A stretch of 64,000 bases of DNA from Methanospirillum stamsii (GCF_046244385.1 NZ_CP176366.1:2418001-2482000); one strand, 5' to 3'. Numbered from the stretch's first letter, positions 25,033-35,091 are shown. The notes: generated by a model not told the origin, from the sequence alone. Numbers and translations: made by a program.

Positions 25033-28000
25033 TCATGTTTTTATCCGGTATGATTCCCGGGGAATTCTCATCTCAAACCTGGCTCCTACCCCTGGTTCTC
25101 CGTTCTCAATAATCGTAATATCGGTCAGTGACAATATCTCCCTGACAAGAAACATCCCAAGACCGGTATTCTTCCCAAAACCTCTCTCAAAGATCTTCTC
25201 CTTCTCATCTTCCGCAATCCCTACTCCGTTGTCTTCCCATAATACGAACAGAAAATCATCCTCATTCCGGGCCGATACCCGTATCTCTGATACGGTCATC
25301 CCATGACGAATCGAGTTATCAAGCAGGTTAAAAAATACTTTCTCGAGCATGGGGTCGGCAAAGATGGATATTCCCCGGATATCCGTGGTCAGAGTGACAG
25401 AAGACGGAAGCTGAGAGCGGGGGATGACCGAATCAATAAGTACCCACTTCGGGTCCTGAGACCCAAGTTCCTCGTATATACGGGTAAATTCAATCTGGAT
25501 CTGGATATCATTGGTAACGGTATTCATGATCTCGAAATATTCGGTGAGCGATGGATCCACAATTTTTTTCTCCATGAGCTCTAAAAACCCGTAAATAATC
25601 GCTATCTTATTGAGGATATCATGCCTTGTGATTCCCGTGAGCAGACCCAGTTGCCGGTTTGCTCTCTTCAATGCATCTTCGGTTCGCTTGCGTTCATTGA
25701 TATCATGTGATATTCCCTGGATAAGAACAACCCTGCCCTTTTCATCGAAAATTGGAGAATAACTTAAGGAATGCCACTGCCATGAACCGTTTTTATGGAG
25801 CAGCCGACATTCAACGGTGCCATGATCTTTCTCCCCGATAACCTTTTTTCTGACAAAATCAACGATTCGGGAATAATCATCCGGATGGATAAACTGTGAT
25901 GCATGGCTCCCAATTACTTCATTATTTTCATATCCAAATAATCCTGTCCATTTTTCCGGTACATAAGTCATGATGCCATTCGGTGTCATTGAAAAGACAA
26001 TATCGTTGGCATTCTCCACGAATGATCGGTATTTTTCCTCACTCTTTCGAAGGAGATCTTCAGTCACTTTTCTTTTGCTGATGTCTCTTGTTACTCCGAG
26101 AAATCCGGTAACGTTTTTATTGGCATCAAAGGCCGTTGACATTATCAATTCGGCCCAGACGGGAGATCCAACCCGCCTTTTAAACTCCAGTTCAAGGACA
26201 ACTCTTTCCTCGAGAGGCTTTCCTGCTTTATTTATCTCAAATGCCTGTTTCTGTATTCTTTTAAATGTCTGCAATGAATCCGGAGTCAAAAAATCTTCAA
26301 GCCCCATCTCCAATGCTCCTTCCTGGGTGAAACCCAGAGCCCGGGTGATGGATGGTGAGATATATGTCAGTTGCATATTCAAATCTGATGTCCAGATGAC
26401 ATCATGGATATTCTCTGCAAGCAGCCGGTATTTTTCTTCACTTTCAAAAAGAGCGGCCTTAATCTCTTTTACCGAGGTAATAACCCGCATCGAGACCTGG
26501 GCTCCGGTCAGGATATTATTGCTTAAAATTGGAACCGCATAAAGGTTTACGAATGCAGATTTTCCCGTTTTGGTCTGAATTCTGATGTTTACATCCTCGA
26601 CAGATTCTCTTTTCTGCAAGGTGTGGAAAATTCTTTTGAATTCAGCAATATCTAACGGAAAGAGTAATGGTCCGGCATAATCACTCGATTTTCCAATCAG
26701 TTCCTGAGAGGTATATCCGGTAATAGTGAGAACGGATGGTGAGATATATGTTGCACAGAGCTGGTCATTAAGGATAATTATCAGATCAGAGGACCGTTCA
26801 GCCATTAATCTGAAACGTTCCTCAGACTCTTTGAGTGCCTGTATCATGACTGTTCGTTCAGTCACATCACAGGTGATACCCCTAAATCCTGTTCGGTTTC
26901 CGGAAGTATCTTCCAGGGGAAATGATCTGATATTGAGAATCCGCTGACTTCCATCCTTGTGAAGAGCAGGTATTTCAAAGGTGAGCAGCCCTGATTTCCT
27001 TACCATCCCATCCTCTAAAATACCCTTCATTTTTCTTCTCCCTTCAGGATTCAGGATGGTTCCCAGGTTATTGCCTATCAGTTCTTCCGGAGAATACCCG
27101 ATGATAGCACTACTCTGGGGGCTGATATAGGTAAAAACTCCATCAGGGCTGAGATCCCAGATTGCATCCGGAGATGTCTCTACAATCGTCCTGAATTTTT
27201 TCTCACTCTCCTGCAATGATTCCTGCAAACTCCTCAGTTCATTGTACTGTTCGCGTAACTCCTCTTCAGTTGCAGATATCTGTTCATATGGAGCGAGTAG
27301 GTCATTATGAGCACGTTCCTGTTCAGAATAATCAAAAAATGTTTCAAGAAGGCACTCTCTACCCTGAAAGGTAAAAGGAACAACCGATTTTATGATGGGA
27401 ACCAGGGTCCCATCAGCGGTGATGAGCGTTCGTTTTGAGTGATCTACCATCTGGTGCAGAGAGCTGACCGGACACTTTCCTTCCTCATCAGGGCAGAGAA
27501 AAGCATGACAGAGCCGATTGATGATATTGCGTTTTTCTGTCCCGATAAGGTCTTCTGCTGCCGGATTCACGTCCAGGATCTCATGGGTGTGAGCATCGAT
27601 TATTGCGATTCCTTCTTTTACCGATGAAAAGATACTGTTCAGATACTCGCTCTTTTCTTTGAGATCAGTTACTGCTCTCCTTCGTTCGATTGCTTTTTTA
27701 ATCTTATCGGAGAGTTCTGCAAACTGTGATGCGGGGTCACCTCCTTTCTGGAGATAGAAATCCACCCCGTTCTCTATCGCTTTGATAACTACCTCCTCTC
27801 TTCCTTTCCCGGTAAAGAGGATGAAAGGAATGTTTTGAAGTTGCTTTCGTACCTCCAGGAGAAATTCCAGGCCATCCATATCGGGCATCTGGTAATCAGA
27901 GACGATGGCATCATAGGAGTGAAGGTTGGGTGATGTAAGGGCTTTTTGTGCAGAGGTTAACGTATCAACCCGGAAAGTTCCAGTTCGCTCTAAAAAATGT

Positions 28001-28110
28001 TTTCCCATGTCGAGAAGTCCTTCCTCATCATCAACATAGAGGATAGATATCGGGGAGGCTATGAGAGGCTGCATCCCTGGTTCATTCTCAAGAGTATTCG
28101 TATCTGGCAT
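25033..28110 (-). CDS. Receiver-PASx5 hybrid sensor histidine kinase with a Cys-containing PAS
   Basis: A 1025-residue cytoplasmic kinase. The receiver (about 21-140) is complete, phospho-Asp 72 in VSDYQMPDMDG. PAS 1 (about 155-265) holds cysteines 201, 206 and 213 (LCHAFLCPDEEGKCPV), a pattern that may bind a cofactor or metal (inference). A coiled coil precedes PAS 2 (SPDAIWDLSPDG), followed by PAS 3 (ERSSDLIIILND), PAS 4 (NIHDVIWTSDLN) and PAS 5 (NANDIVFSMTPNG). The transmitter has ITRHDILNKIA, NLLDNSIRHG, EDNGVGI and GLGMFLVRE. Everything after PAS 1 is closely paralogous to the kinase at 55348-58056. It is divergent from the membrane PAS protein at 28349, 238 bases apart. Confidence 0.93.
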   Translation of the reverse strand: MPDTNTLENEPGMQPLIASPISILYVDDEEGLLDMGKHFLERTGTFRVDTLTSAQKALTSPNLHSYDAIVSDYQMPDMDGLEFLLEVRKQLQNIPFILFTGKGREEVVIKAIENGVDFYLQKGGDPASQFAELSDKIKKAIERRRAVTDLKEKSEYLNSIFSSVKEGIAIIDAHTHEILDVNPAAEDLIGTEKRNIINRLCHAFLCPDEEGKCPVSSLHQMVDHSKRTLITADGTLVPIIKSVVPFTFQGRECLLETFFDYSEQERAHNDLLAPYEQISATEEELREQYNELRSLQESLQESEKKFRTIVETSPDAIWDLSPDGVFTYISPQSSAIIGYSPEELIGNNLGTILNPEGRRKMKGILEDGMVRKSGLLTFEIPALHKDGSQRILNIRSFPLEDTSGNRTGFRGITCDVTERTVMIQALKESEERFRLMAERSSDLIIILNDQLCATYISPSVLTITGYTSQELIGKSSDYAGPLLFPLDIAEFKRIFHTLQKRESVEDVNIRIQTKTGKSAFVNLYAVPILSNNILTGAQVSMRVITSVKEIKAALFESEEKYRLLAENIHDVIWTSDLNMQLTYISPSITRALGFTQEGALEMGLEDFLTPDSLQTFKRIQKQAFEINKAGKPLEERVVLELEFKRRVGSPVWAELIMSTAFDANKNVTGFLGVTRDISKRKVTEDLLRKSEEKYRSFVENANDIVFSMTPNGIMTYVPEKWTGLFGYENNEVIGSHASQFIHPDDYSRIVDFVRKKVIGEKDHGTVECRLLHKNGSWQWHSLSYSPIFDEKGRVVLIQGISHDINERKRTEDALKRANRQLGLLTGITRHDILNKIAIIYGFLELMEKKIVDPSLTEYFEIMNTVTNDIQIQIEFTRIYEELGSQDPKWVLIDSVIPRSQLPSSVTLTTDIRGISIFADPMLEKVFFNLLDNSIRHGMTVSEIRVSARNEDDFLFVLWEDNGVGIAEDEKEKIFERGFGKNTGLGMFLVREILSLTDITIIENGEPGVGARFEMRIPRESYRIKT

Positions 28111-28348
28111 CGTTTTTATTTTGAAAATGATTAGTTTCCTGATTCATTATCAGTCTGAATTTGCTTTTCTGGATAGTTATCCTTTTAGATTCTGGTTAGT
28201 AAAAGGTATCAACATATCATACGTAATAAACAATGACAATCCATTCATTCTCCGGCTCATACTTATAATTTCCTGATCCTCTACGCAAACATTCAAAACA
28301 CTTGTTGATAGAGTATACACTGGTTGCCATCCTGATCAGGAATATTAT

Positions 28349-31300
28349 ATGGAGCTATCAATATCTTCCCGGCAGGTTTCCAGGGGCTGTGGGATAGCGA
28401 TTACGATCTTTGGCATCTATGGTATTATCGGGTCTATCATCAGTACTGGCATGGTAGCCATGTATCAGGAATCATATATCCCGGTTTCACCAATCAGTCC
28501 GGTTTTGTTCGTCCTCCTGGGAGTGGCACTGATGGTTTCAGACTATCAGTATCCTGCTGTGAAATCATACGCTCTCATCACTACAATCATTACGATTCTG
28601 GTAGGATTTTTTTATTTTGCTGAATCTGGTGGAGGTATTAATACCGGTTTTCATTCTGCCCTCCTGACCCTGTTTCCTTCGGTTATTGTTGATAAGGCAG
28701 GAATGATGTCACCCGTCTCTGCTTTAGGCTTTATTCTTATTGGGATTTCTGCTTTTTCTCTTTTAAAAGGATATACTACATATGCAGGGCTGCCGGCGAC
28801 TTTCGTTCTCGCAATGAGCATTACATTCATTTTTGGTTATCTTTTAGACTCTCCCCTTATGCACCAAAGTTCCTTCATTCCTGTGTCTCTTCCCTCGGCA
28901 ATTGGATTTATTCTCCTGTCAGTCGGATATATAACTCAGGCAGGAACAAATGTTCTGCCCCTAACCCTCTTTTCCGGTGAATCTTCCCGGGCAATTTTGA
29001 TGAGATATCTGCTTCCCAGTTCTATTGGACTCATCATTGCTCTCGAACTTATTGATCATCTCATTACGGATTCATTTCCGTTGAATCCGGCGATAATGAT
29101 TACACTGCAGGTTCTGATAGCCCTTGTCATCATTTCAGCCGTGGTCATTATCCTATCAGAAACCCTGGGAAGGCGGCTTGATACCATCAATGCATCACTT
29201 ATTGAGAGTGAGGAGAAGTTTCGAACCCTGTTTGATATGGCACCTCTGGCTGTATCGGTTATGAACTCCCGTGAGCAGTTAGTCCTTGTTAACAAGTATC
29301 TTGAAAAAATAATAGGCTATCCGTTATCTGATCTCCTGGGAAAGCGGAGTGACGAAGTGGGAGCGATCTACCCGGATGAACGACGGCATCTTTCCGAAAA
29401 ACTAAAAAAACAGGGATATTTCAAGGATGAAGAGATAACCGTAGTCACTAGTCAGCGAGAAGTCAGAACACATGTTGTTTCTTCAACTTATGTCATGCTT
29501 GAAGGAGAACGTCACATTCTCTCGACAATGGTTGATATAACCGATAGAAAGAAGATTGAAGAGGAACTCAAAAGAAGCAAGGACCAGCTGACAGGTATTG
29601 CTGAAACCATACCCGGGGTTGTATTCCAGTTTTATGCAAAGGACTCCGGAGAAATCGGTCTTTCCTATGTGAGTAAAAGGGCCTATGAAATCTTTGGTGA
29701 ACAAGGGGATCCCTCGTCTTTTCTGCAAAAACTAAAATCCGGTATGATTCCAGATGACCGGGAACCTTTTACAAAGTCAATAAAACAGGCGATAAAATCC
29801 GAAACACGATGGGACTTTGAAGGAAGGTTTGTAAAGCCATCAGGAGATCTTCTCTATTTCCGTGGAGTATCAGCGCCGGTTCGGGTTGGGGATGAACTAA
29901 TTTTCAGCGGGGTAATGCTGGATATTACCAGACAAAAAGAGATAGAGTCAGATCTTCTTGAAAGTGAAAGGGACTATCGTGAACTCTTTAACAATTCAAT
30001 ACTGGGAATTTTCCGGGCAACAGCGGAAGGAGAATTTATCAATCTGAATCCAGCCCTCGCCCAAATGTATGGGTATGACTCCACAGATGAAATGAAAGGG
30101 GAATTAACAGGTTTTGGTGAGTCCCTGTATTTCGTTCCTGATGACTGGAGAACAATTCGGGATATCCTTGCCCGTGACGAGGTGATTCAGAAGTTTGAAT
30201 GTGAGCACAGGGGAAAAGAAGGAAATAATATCTGGGTTTCCATCAATGCAAAGGTAATTTGCAATGATTCCGGCGATCTGCAATATGTTGAAGGGACGGT
30301 TGAAGATATTTCCAAGCGTAAATATGCCGAATCTGAACTTATCCGGAAACAGCATGAACTCCAGGAAGCGTATCAGCAACTTTCAGGGGTGGAGGAAGAG
30401 CTCAGACATCAATATTTCGAGATAGTAGATGCTCAAAATGAGATAGAAAAGAGAGAGAAGAAATTTCGGCAGCTTTTTGAAGCTAATATTGCCGGCATTG
30501 TTCTGCACGAGATAATAATCGATGAATCCGGCGTTCCATGTGACTATCGCTATCTTGATGCCAACTCCGCATTTGAACAGATTACCGGGCATTCTTTCGC
30601 TGATATCGTCGGAAAGACTATCCGTGAAGTGAAACCTGACTGTGATCCTGAATGGATAAAAAAATACGGAAAGGTAGCTCTTACCGGTGAACCGATTCAT
30701 TTTGAAAGTTATGAGGTAAACAAGGACCGTTATTATGATGTGAATGTCTATTCACCGGAGAAAGGACAGTTTACCACGGTCTTCCTAGACATAACTGCAC
30801 GGAAACTGGCCGAAAATGCCGTCCAGGAGACCAACGAATACCTGGAAAACCTCATCTCCAGTGCTTTTAATCCGATTATGGTCTGGGATAATGACTATGT
30901 TATTGCCCGAATCAATTATTCCTGTGAGAACTTCCTTGGAAAAGGTGCAGACTCATTAATCGGCAAAAATCTGTTAGATCTCCTCTCTGCTGATCAGGCA
31001 GAAGCTCTGATACAGAAGATAGAACTCTTCCCCGACCAAAGGGTTCGGGATACGATTGAACTGAAGATGGAGCATCAGGATGGTTCTATCCGTACGGTTG
31101 TATGGAGTATGTCAACGATTATGGACCCGGCGAAAGAAAAACCGATAGCAACGATTGCCCAGGGCTGGGATGTTACCTCTGAGAGGAAATTAGAAAAAGA
31201 GCGGGTGATGGCTATTGAAAAAATCAATGAAAATATTGCAAAACTCGCCATTCTGAATGATGGAATCAGAAATCCTCTCAGTATTATGTTGTGTTTACTT

Positions 31301-31435
31301 GATATGATAGATACCAAAGAGATCAGGGAAAAAATCCACGATGAGATAATAAGGATTGATCAGATGGTTACAAATTTTGACATAGAGTGGATTAAGTCAG
31401 AAAAGGTGCTCAGTTTTTTAAGAAAGCATGAGTAA
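28349..31435 (+). CDS. Membrane PAS sensor with a His-less DHp-like C-terminus and no ATPase
   Basis: A 1028-residue protein. The first 275 or so residues contain about eight hydrophobic segments forming a membrane sensor of unknown type. Five PAS domains follow (MAPLAVSVMNSRE, IPGVVFQFYAKDSG, SILGIFRATAEG, NIAGIVLHEIIID, AFNPIMVWDNDY) with a coiled coil between PAS 3 and PAS 4. The protein then ends in about 60 residues starting ILNDGIRNPLSIM, which resembles a HisKA helix (SHEIRNPL) with Asp 971 where the phospho-His should be. No N, G1 or G2 ATPase box follows; the stop comes after SEKVLSFLRKHE. The same tail occurs at 62308-62480. It therefore cannot be a conventional kinase; a dimerisation or phosphotransfer-modulating role is an inference. 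It ends 5 bases from the convergent gene. Confidence 0.88.
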   Translation: MELSISSRQVSRGCGIAITIFGIYGIIGSIISTGMVAMYQESYIPVSPISPVLFVLLGVALMVSDYQYPAVKSYALITTIITILVGFFYFAESGGGINTGFHSALLTLFPSVIVDKAGMMSPVSALGFILIGISAFSLLKGYTTYAGLPATFVLAMSITFIFGYLLDSPLMHQSSFIPVSLPSAIGFILLSVGYITQAGTNVLPLTLFSGESSRAILMRYLLPSSIGLIIALELIDHLITDSFPLNPAIMITLQVLIALVIISAVVIILSETLGRRLDTINASLIESEEKFRTLFDMAPLAVSVMNSREQLVLVNKYLEKIIGYPLSDLLGKRSDEVGAIYPDERRHLSEKLKKQGYFKDEEITVVTSQREVRTHVVSSTYVMLEGERHILSTMVDITDRKKIEEELKRSKDQLTGIAETIPGVVFQFYAKDSGEIGLSYVSKRAYEIFGEQGDPSSFLQKLKSGMIPDDREPFTKSIKQAIKSETRWDFEGRFVKPSGDLLYFRGVSAPVRVGDELIFSGVMLDITRQKEIESDLLESERDYRELFNNSILGIFRATAEGEFINLNPALAQMYGYDSTDEMKGELTGFGESLYFVPDDWRTIRDILARDEVIQKFECEHRGKEGNNIWVSINAKVICNDSGDLQYVEGTVEDISKRKYAESELIRKQHELQEAYQQLSGVEEELRHQYFEIVDAQNEIEKREKKFRQLFEANIAGIVLHEIIIDESGVPCDYRYLDANSAFEQITGHSFADIVGKTIREVKPDCDPEWIKKYGKVALTGEPIHFESYEVNKDRYYDVNVYSPEKGQFTTVFLDITARKLAENAVQETNEYLENLISSAFNPIMVWDNDYVIARINYSCENFLGKGADSLIGKNLLDLLSADQAEALIQKIELFPDQRVRDTIELKMEHQDGSIRTVVWSMSTIMDPAKEKPIATIAQGWDVTSERKLEKERVMAIEKINENIAKLAILNDGIRNPLSIMLCLLDMIDTKEIREKIHDEIIRIDQMVTNFDIEWIKSEKVLSFLRKHE

Positions 31436-31440
31436 ACGGT

Positions 31441-32671
31441 TTAAGCATCTGTTTTTTTATACATTCCTTTCGGCACTGATATCTCAAACCGTGCCCCTAT
31501 TCCTGGTTTCCCATTCTCGGTGATAGTAATATCAGTCAGGGACAAAATTTCCCTGACAAGAAACATCCCAAGACCGGTATTCTTTCCAAATCCCCGTTCA
31601 AAGATAAAATCCTTGTCTTCCTCTGTGATACCGATGCCATTATCTTCCCATATCACATCCAGGTAATCCTCATTCTTACGGGTAAATACCCGTATTTTTG
31701 AGACCGTTTCTCCGTGACGAAGAGAGTTGTCCAGCAGATTGAAGAACACTTTTTCCAGCATGGGGTCGGCAAGAATGGAGTAATTTTCCAGATTCGTATC
31801 TATTGTCAGATGCTTTGGAAAATTAATCTGACCAAGTATGGCAGTGAGGTTTTGCCATGTGGGCTGTGAAGAACCGAGATTCTCGTAATATCTGGTAAAT
31901 TCGATGAGCACTTTGATTTCGTTCGTGGCAGATTCAATTCTTTTCAGATACGCTAACGTATCCGGACTTGGTTTCGTCTCCCGTGAGAGAAACAGGAAAC
32001 CGAGAATTGTCGTAATCTTGTTCAGGATATCATGCCGGGTAATTCCTGAAAGCAGGCTGAGATGGCGATTTGCTTTCATGAGTGCCATTTCCGCCTGCCT
32101 TCTCCTGCTGATATCACGGGTTACGCCGACAATGCCATGAAATTTTTTATTGTTATCGTAGACAATGGTGATAAGTATCTCAGTCCAAACCGTGGATCCA
32201 TTCTTGTGTTTGAATTCAAGGTTTAGTTCGGTTTTTCGGGGAAATTGAACCCCCTTTTGTATCGAATCTACCAACTGCTTTTTGAATTGACGATATTTCT
32301 GCAAGGATTCGGGGGTTAAAAAACCAATAAACGGTTCTTCAATTGCCTCTTTTGGAGTAATGCCGAGAAATTCTTTGATTGACGGGGAGACATAGGTAAA
32401 GTGCATCATTTATGTCTGCAGTATCAGAATACCCAAACTGTTCTGCAAACAATGGGTTTATTATGGTAAGGTTTCCTCGTACATCAGTTCGAAAAAAGGC
32501 TCCATCAAGATCTTCGATGATGGAACACAATTCATTATCGCTTTGGAAAATGTTGCTCGGGGTATCTATCACAGTTCTGAATTTTTCCTGTAACTCTTCA
32601 TCTTCTGATGTCATTCGGTTATGTAACTGCCCTGAGTTTTTCTCCAATTGTTGTTCTTTAGGTGATCCCAA
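31441..32671 (-). pseudogene. Decayed PAS sensor histidine kinase
   Basis: The 3' frame (32409-31441) encodes half a PAS domain (HFTYVSPSIKEFLGI), its PAC part and a full transmitter: ITRHDILNKIT, NLLDNSLRHG, EDNGIGI, GLGMFLVRE. The 5' frame (32671-32339) is in a different phase and encodes a coiled coil and PAS start (DGAFFRTDVRGNLTIINP) before running out of frame. The two frames overlap at 32339-32409, where one PAS domain is fused to the middle of another, as an internal deletion would leave. The receiver expected in relatives is absent, and EKFRTVIDTPSN directly followed by another PAS opening suggests a second deletion. The transmitter could still be made from ATG 32409, but sensing is lost. 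Confidence 0.75.
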
Positions 32672-32983
32672 CCACGGATGATTAATGCTGGTCTTTCCTG
32701 GTATTCTATCGTGCCTGCAAAAGGATCAACTCAATGGATCTCTCCTTATTGTATGATAAATTTCTCCCTTCTATCTTTATCAAGAAAAAATCTAACTCAG
32801 CTTCCATGCTGCCCTGTAAAAACCTTACGATTTTCCTTATTTTCAGGAGTGAATGATCCGGTTTCCGAAAGTAATGAGCCGATGATGAAAATAATGTTGA
32901 ATTTATTGTATTTTTTACGCAATATTTATTATGAATTATATATATATTGCATCTGATACTGAAAGTAAATGGGGGCTTAATAC
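32672..32983 (+). promoter_or_regulatory. Promoter region of the PKD protein gene
   Basis: A run of alternating AT, TTATATATATATT, at 32936-32948 lies 36-48 bases before the ATG at 32984 and is the likely TATA box. GGGGGC a few bases before the ATG may serve as an RBS. Further left, no gene is convincing; a 92-codon plus-strand frame (32678-32956) has no supporting features and runs through the promoter. Confidence 0.5.
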
Positions 32984-34276
32984 ATGAAAAATCGGAAAAT
33001 ATCTGACAAATGGATACTCATACTGCTTATTTTGGGCTTAACTCTTCTCTGTCCTTGTATTGCGGCTAAATCAGTTATCATCACACCTGCCGAATATGAG
33101 GCAGGGTTTTTTAATGATACTAATGATACTGCCGAAATTTTCGCATCTGGTGAGATGCAGGTTGAGGCATTAACACCGCCGGTTGCTGCATTCTCGGTGA
33201 GCCAGTCTATCGGTCCGGCTCCGCTTACGGCTCAGTTTACTGATTATTCTACCGGAAATCCAACGCAGTGGGGCTGGTATTTTGGCGATGGCGGAACGTC
33301 CAATGAACAGAATCCGGAACATACATATGTTTCACCAGGTGTTTATCCGGTTGGATTTCTTGTCGCGAACAAAGCCGGATATAACAAGACATTTGTTCCA
33401 GGTCTGATTCAGACACAAAATCCGGATCCTACCCCGACTCCGGTTCCAACTCCGGTAGTCTACCCCCCGACGGCAGCATTTATAACATCTCCTCCAACGG
33501 GTCCGGTCCCGCTTACGGTTCTGTTCATTGACACCTCAAGCGACAAACCAACGTCATGGGCCTGGTATTTTGGTGACGGGGGCTTTTCACCACGGCGACA
33601 TCCATATCATACCTATACTCATCCGGGGACATATCCGGTATCACTCACCGTTTCAAATGCAGGTGGGTCTGATACCTATATTGCGGAAAATTATATTGTA
33701 GCGACAACTCCGGTCCCGACATCGACACCCAGGCCGACGATAAAACCGCCCTGTCCTATTGTTATGGTCCAATCAGTCGAGGAGTCAAATACGACGTTAC
33801 CGGTGGCATCATTCAGTGCAGATATCAAGGAAGAATCTGATCTCTTCATGGCAACTTTTACCGATGAATCCTCAGGCAACCCAACGTTTCGTATCTGGTA
33901 TTTCGGCGATGGGAGTTATTCAACCGATGAGCAGCCGGTGTATACGTATCCGGGTCCAGGCAGCTACCAGGTATCCCTGATGGTTGTGAATGATGCCGGT
34001 TCCAGCACGGTTACCGGAATGGTAGAGGTACAGAAAGAAGATTCTGATACAGAGACCTTAGAAAACCAGACCTCCCTGACTCTTTTGGGAAATGACTCTC
34101 TTATACAGCAATCTGTAGAGATGGAGCCACAGGATGAGGATGCATGGTCCAGGTTTTTTGAAGAATGGAAAGCATCAGCAGAGGGGCAGATGACTACACT
34201 TAATATTGTTCCCGATGTATCAGCTGAATCTGAAAATGGGGAAATGAATGTATCAGAGAATATAACCTGGATTTGA
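32984..34276 (+). CDS. Secreted PKD-repeat protein
   Basis: A 430-residue protein with an N-terminal signal peptide (hydrophobic core WILILLILGLTLLCPCIA). Three PKD domains follow at about residues 66-150, 165-245 and 275-350, each with the hallmarks PVAAFS or similar, W.FGDG (WYFGDGGTS, WYFGDGGFS, WYFGDGSYS), HTY/YTY and a closing V.N..G. They are separated by Pro/Thr linkers (PTPTPVPTP and PVPTSTPRP). PKD domains mediate extracellular protein-protein or carbohydrate contacts and are abundant on methanogen surfaces. The acidic C-terminal 80 residues lack a recognisable membrane or PGF-type anchor, so it is probably released or bound non-covalently. It is monocistronic with its own TATA-like promoter. 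Confidence 0.88.
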   Translation: MKNRKISDKWILILLILGLTLLCPCIAAKSVIITPAEYEAGFFNDTNDTAEIFASGEMQVEALTPPVAAFSVSQSIGPAPLTAQFTDYSTGNPTQWGWYFGDGGTSNEQNPEHTYVSPGVYPVGFLVANKAGYNKTFVPGLIQTQNPDPTPTPVPTPVVYPPTAAFITSPPTGPVPLTVLFIDTSSDKPTSWAWYFGDGGFSPRRHPYHTYTHPGTYPVSLTVSNAGGSDTYIAENYIVATTPVPTSTPRPTIKPPCPIVMVQSVEESNTTLPVASFSADIKEESDLFMATFTDESSGNPTFRIWYFGDGSYSTDEQPVYTYPGPGSYQVSLMVVNDAGSSTVTGMVEVQKEDSDTETLENQTSLTLLGNDSLIQQSVEMEPQDEDAWSRFFEEWKASAEGQMTTLNIVPDVSAESENGEMNVSENITWI

Positions 34277-34368
34277 GTGATATGGTGGCTCTGGACGGTT
34301 GTTTGTAGAGAACGGTGAGAAAATTTCCATAATGAGATAAAAACCCAGGATTTTTCCCCATGGGATCC

Positions 34369-34590
34369 TTAATTTTCAGATAATACAGTTCGGACATCGT
34401 ATTCCGGGAATTCTGCCATGAAGATACGTTCGGTGTCCAAAAAAATTAATTGACGCCTGGTTCTTTGGTTTGTATCATGAACCGGACAATATTGAGGTTT
34501 ACATTCCAGGCAAACAAATTTTGAGCCTTCAGGAAAACCTATCCATAAGTCAAGAGGTTTTTTATTCCATTGTAATGATGAGATAATCAC
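34369..34590 (-). pseudogene. N-terminal remnant of an ISL3-family transposase
   Basis: A 73-codon minus-strand frame containing LDLWIGFPEGSKFVCLEC, then YCPVHDTNQRTRRQLIFLD and FPEYDVRTVLSEN. This follows the zinc-finger head of ISL3 transposases (pattern: D.W..FP.G..F.C..C....PVHDT..RTWRHL.FF), which normally continues for another 300 or more residues. The catalytic DDE part and terminal repeats are absent, so it is a dead fragment marking a past insertion. Recognition is by motif memory only. Confidence 0.6.
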
Positions 34591-34880
34591 ATGAGTACTG
34601 ATATGAAAGGCTGAACAAAAAATTTTTGGTAATTATCACACAATGAGAAATATGACCGAAAAAGGATCTAAAGAATATCTCTGTCCTGACTCCGGTGGTT
34701 ATTGAGATCATGGATGAGTATAAAAGAAATATTCCTTAATAGTCTCCTTTTTTTCCATATTGGGCCCATTTTTAAGGCCAGGATATCTGTTCATGTTATG
34801 GGAGAGGCTGAGTAACCCTTATTACTCTTGACGATAAGGGATACAATACGTATCCATTTGCATTAGAACGGAGGTAGATA
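34591..34880. other. Intergenic stretch, no gene seen
   Basis: Stop-rich in all frames. The last bases contain GGAGGT at about 34869-34875, a good Shine-Dalgarno site for the small frame starting at 34881. No ISL3 terminal repeat or target duplication could be recognised. Confidence 0.4.
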
Positions 34881-35089
34881 ATGGGGCCTGTACAGGATTT
34901 CTCTCCTGACATCAGCTTGGAAAAAACCTTCGGACATGATGTGGCACCCTGCCTGATGCAATGGTTATCATTCCTGATGGTATGTTTGATATGTTTGGTG
35001 CTACCACAGAGATGATTGGATTATCCTCTTCAATGATTGTCTTGATGGACGAAAAGTTGCAACATAAAACCGGAGCATTTGCCGTTTAA
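34881..35089 (+). pseudogene. Small frameshifted ORF directly upstream of a receiver-PAS gene
   Basis: ATG 34881 is preceded by GGAGGT at good spacing. The first frame reads MGPVQDFSPDISLEKTFGHDV and soon runs into a stop. A neighbouring frame stays open from the same place (LPDAMVIIPDGMFDMFG) to a stop at 35087-35089, three bases before the ATG of the gene at 35092. One indel near 34945 would give a protein of about 68 residues cotranscribed with the receiver-PAS gene. I do not recognise it. The gene at 46247 also has a short MGPV-starting frame just upstream (46215), which may be chance. Confidence 0.35.
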
Positions 35090-35091
35090 TC

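Noticed and set aside
32678..32956. Plus-strand 92-codon frame between the kinase pseudogene and the PKD gene
   Set aside because: It runs through the TATA region of the PKD gene and has no RBS or domain-like sequence; part is antisense to the decayed kinase region.
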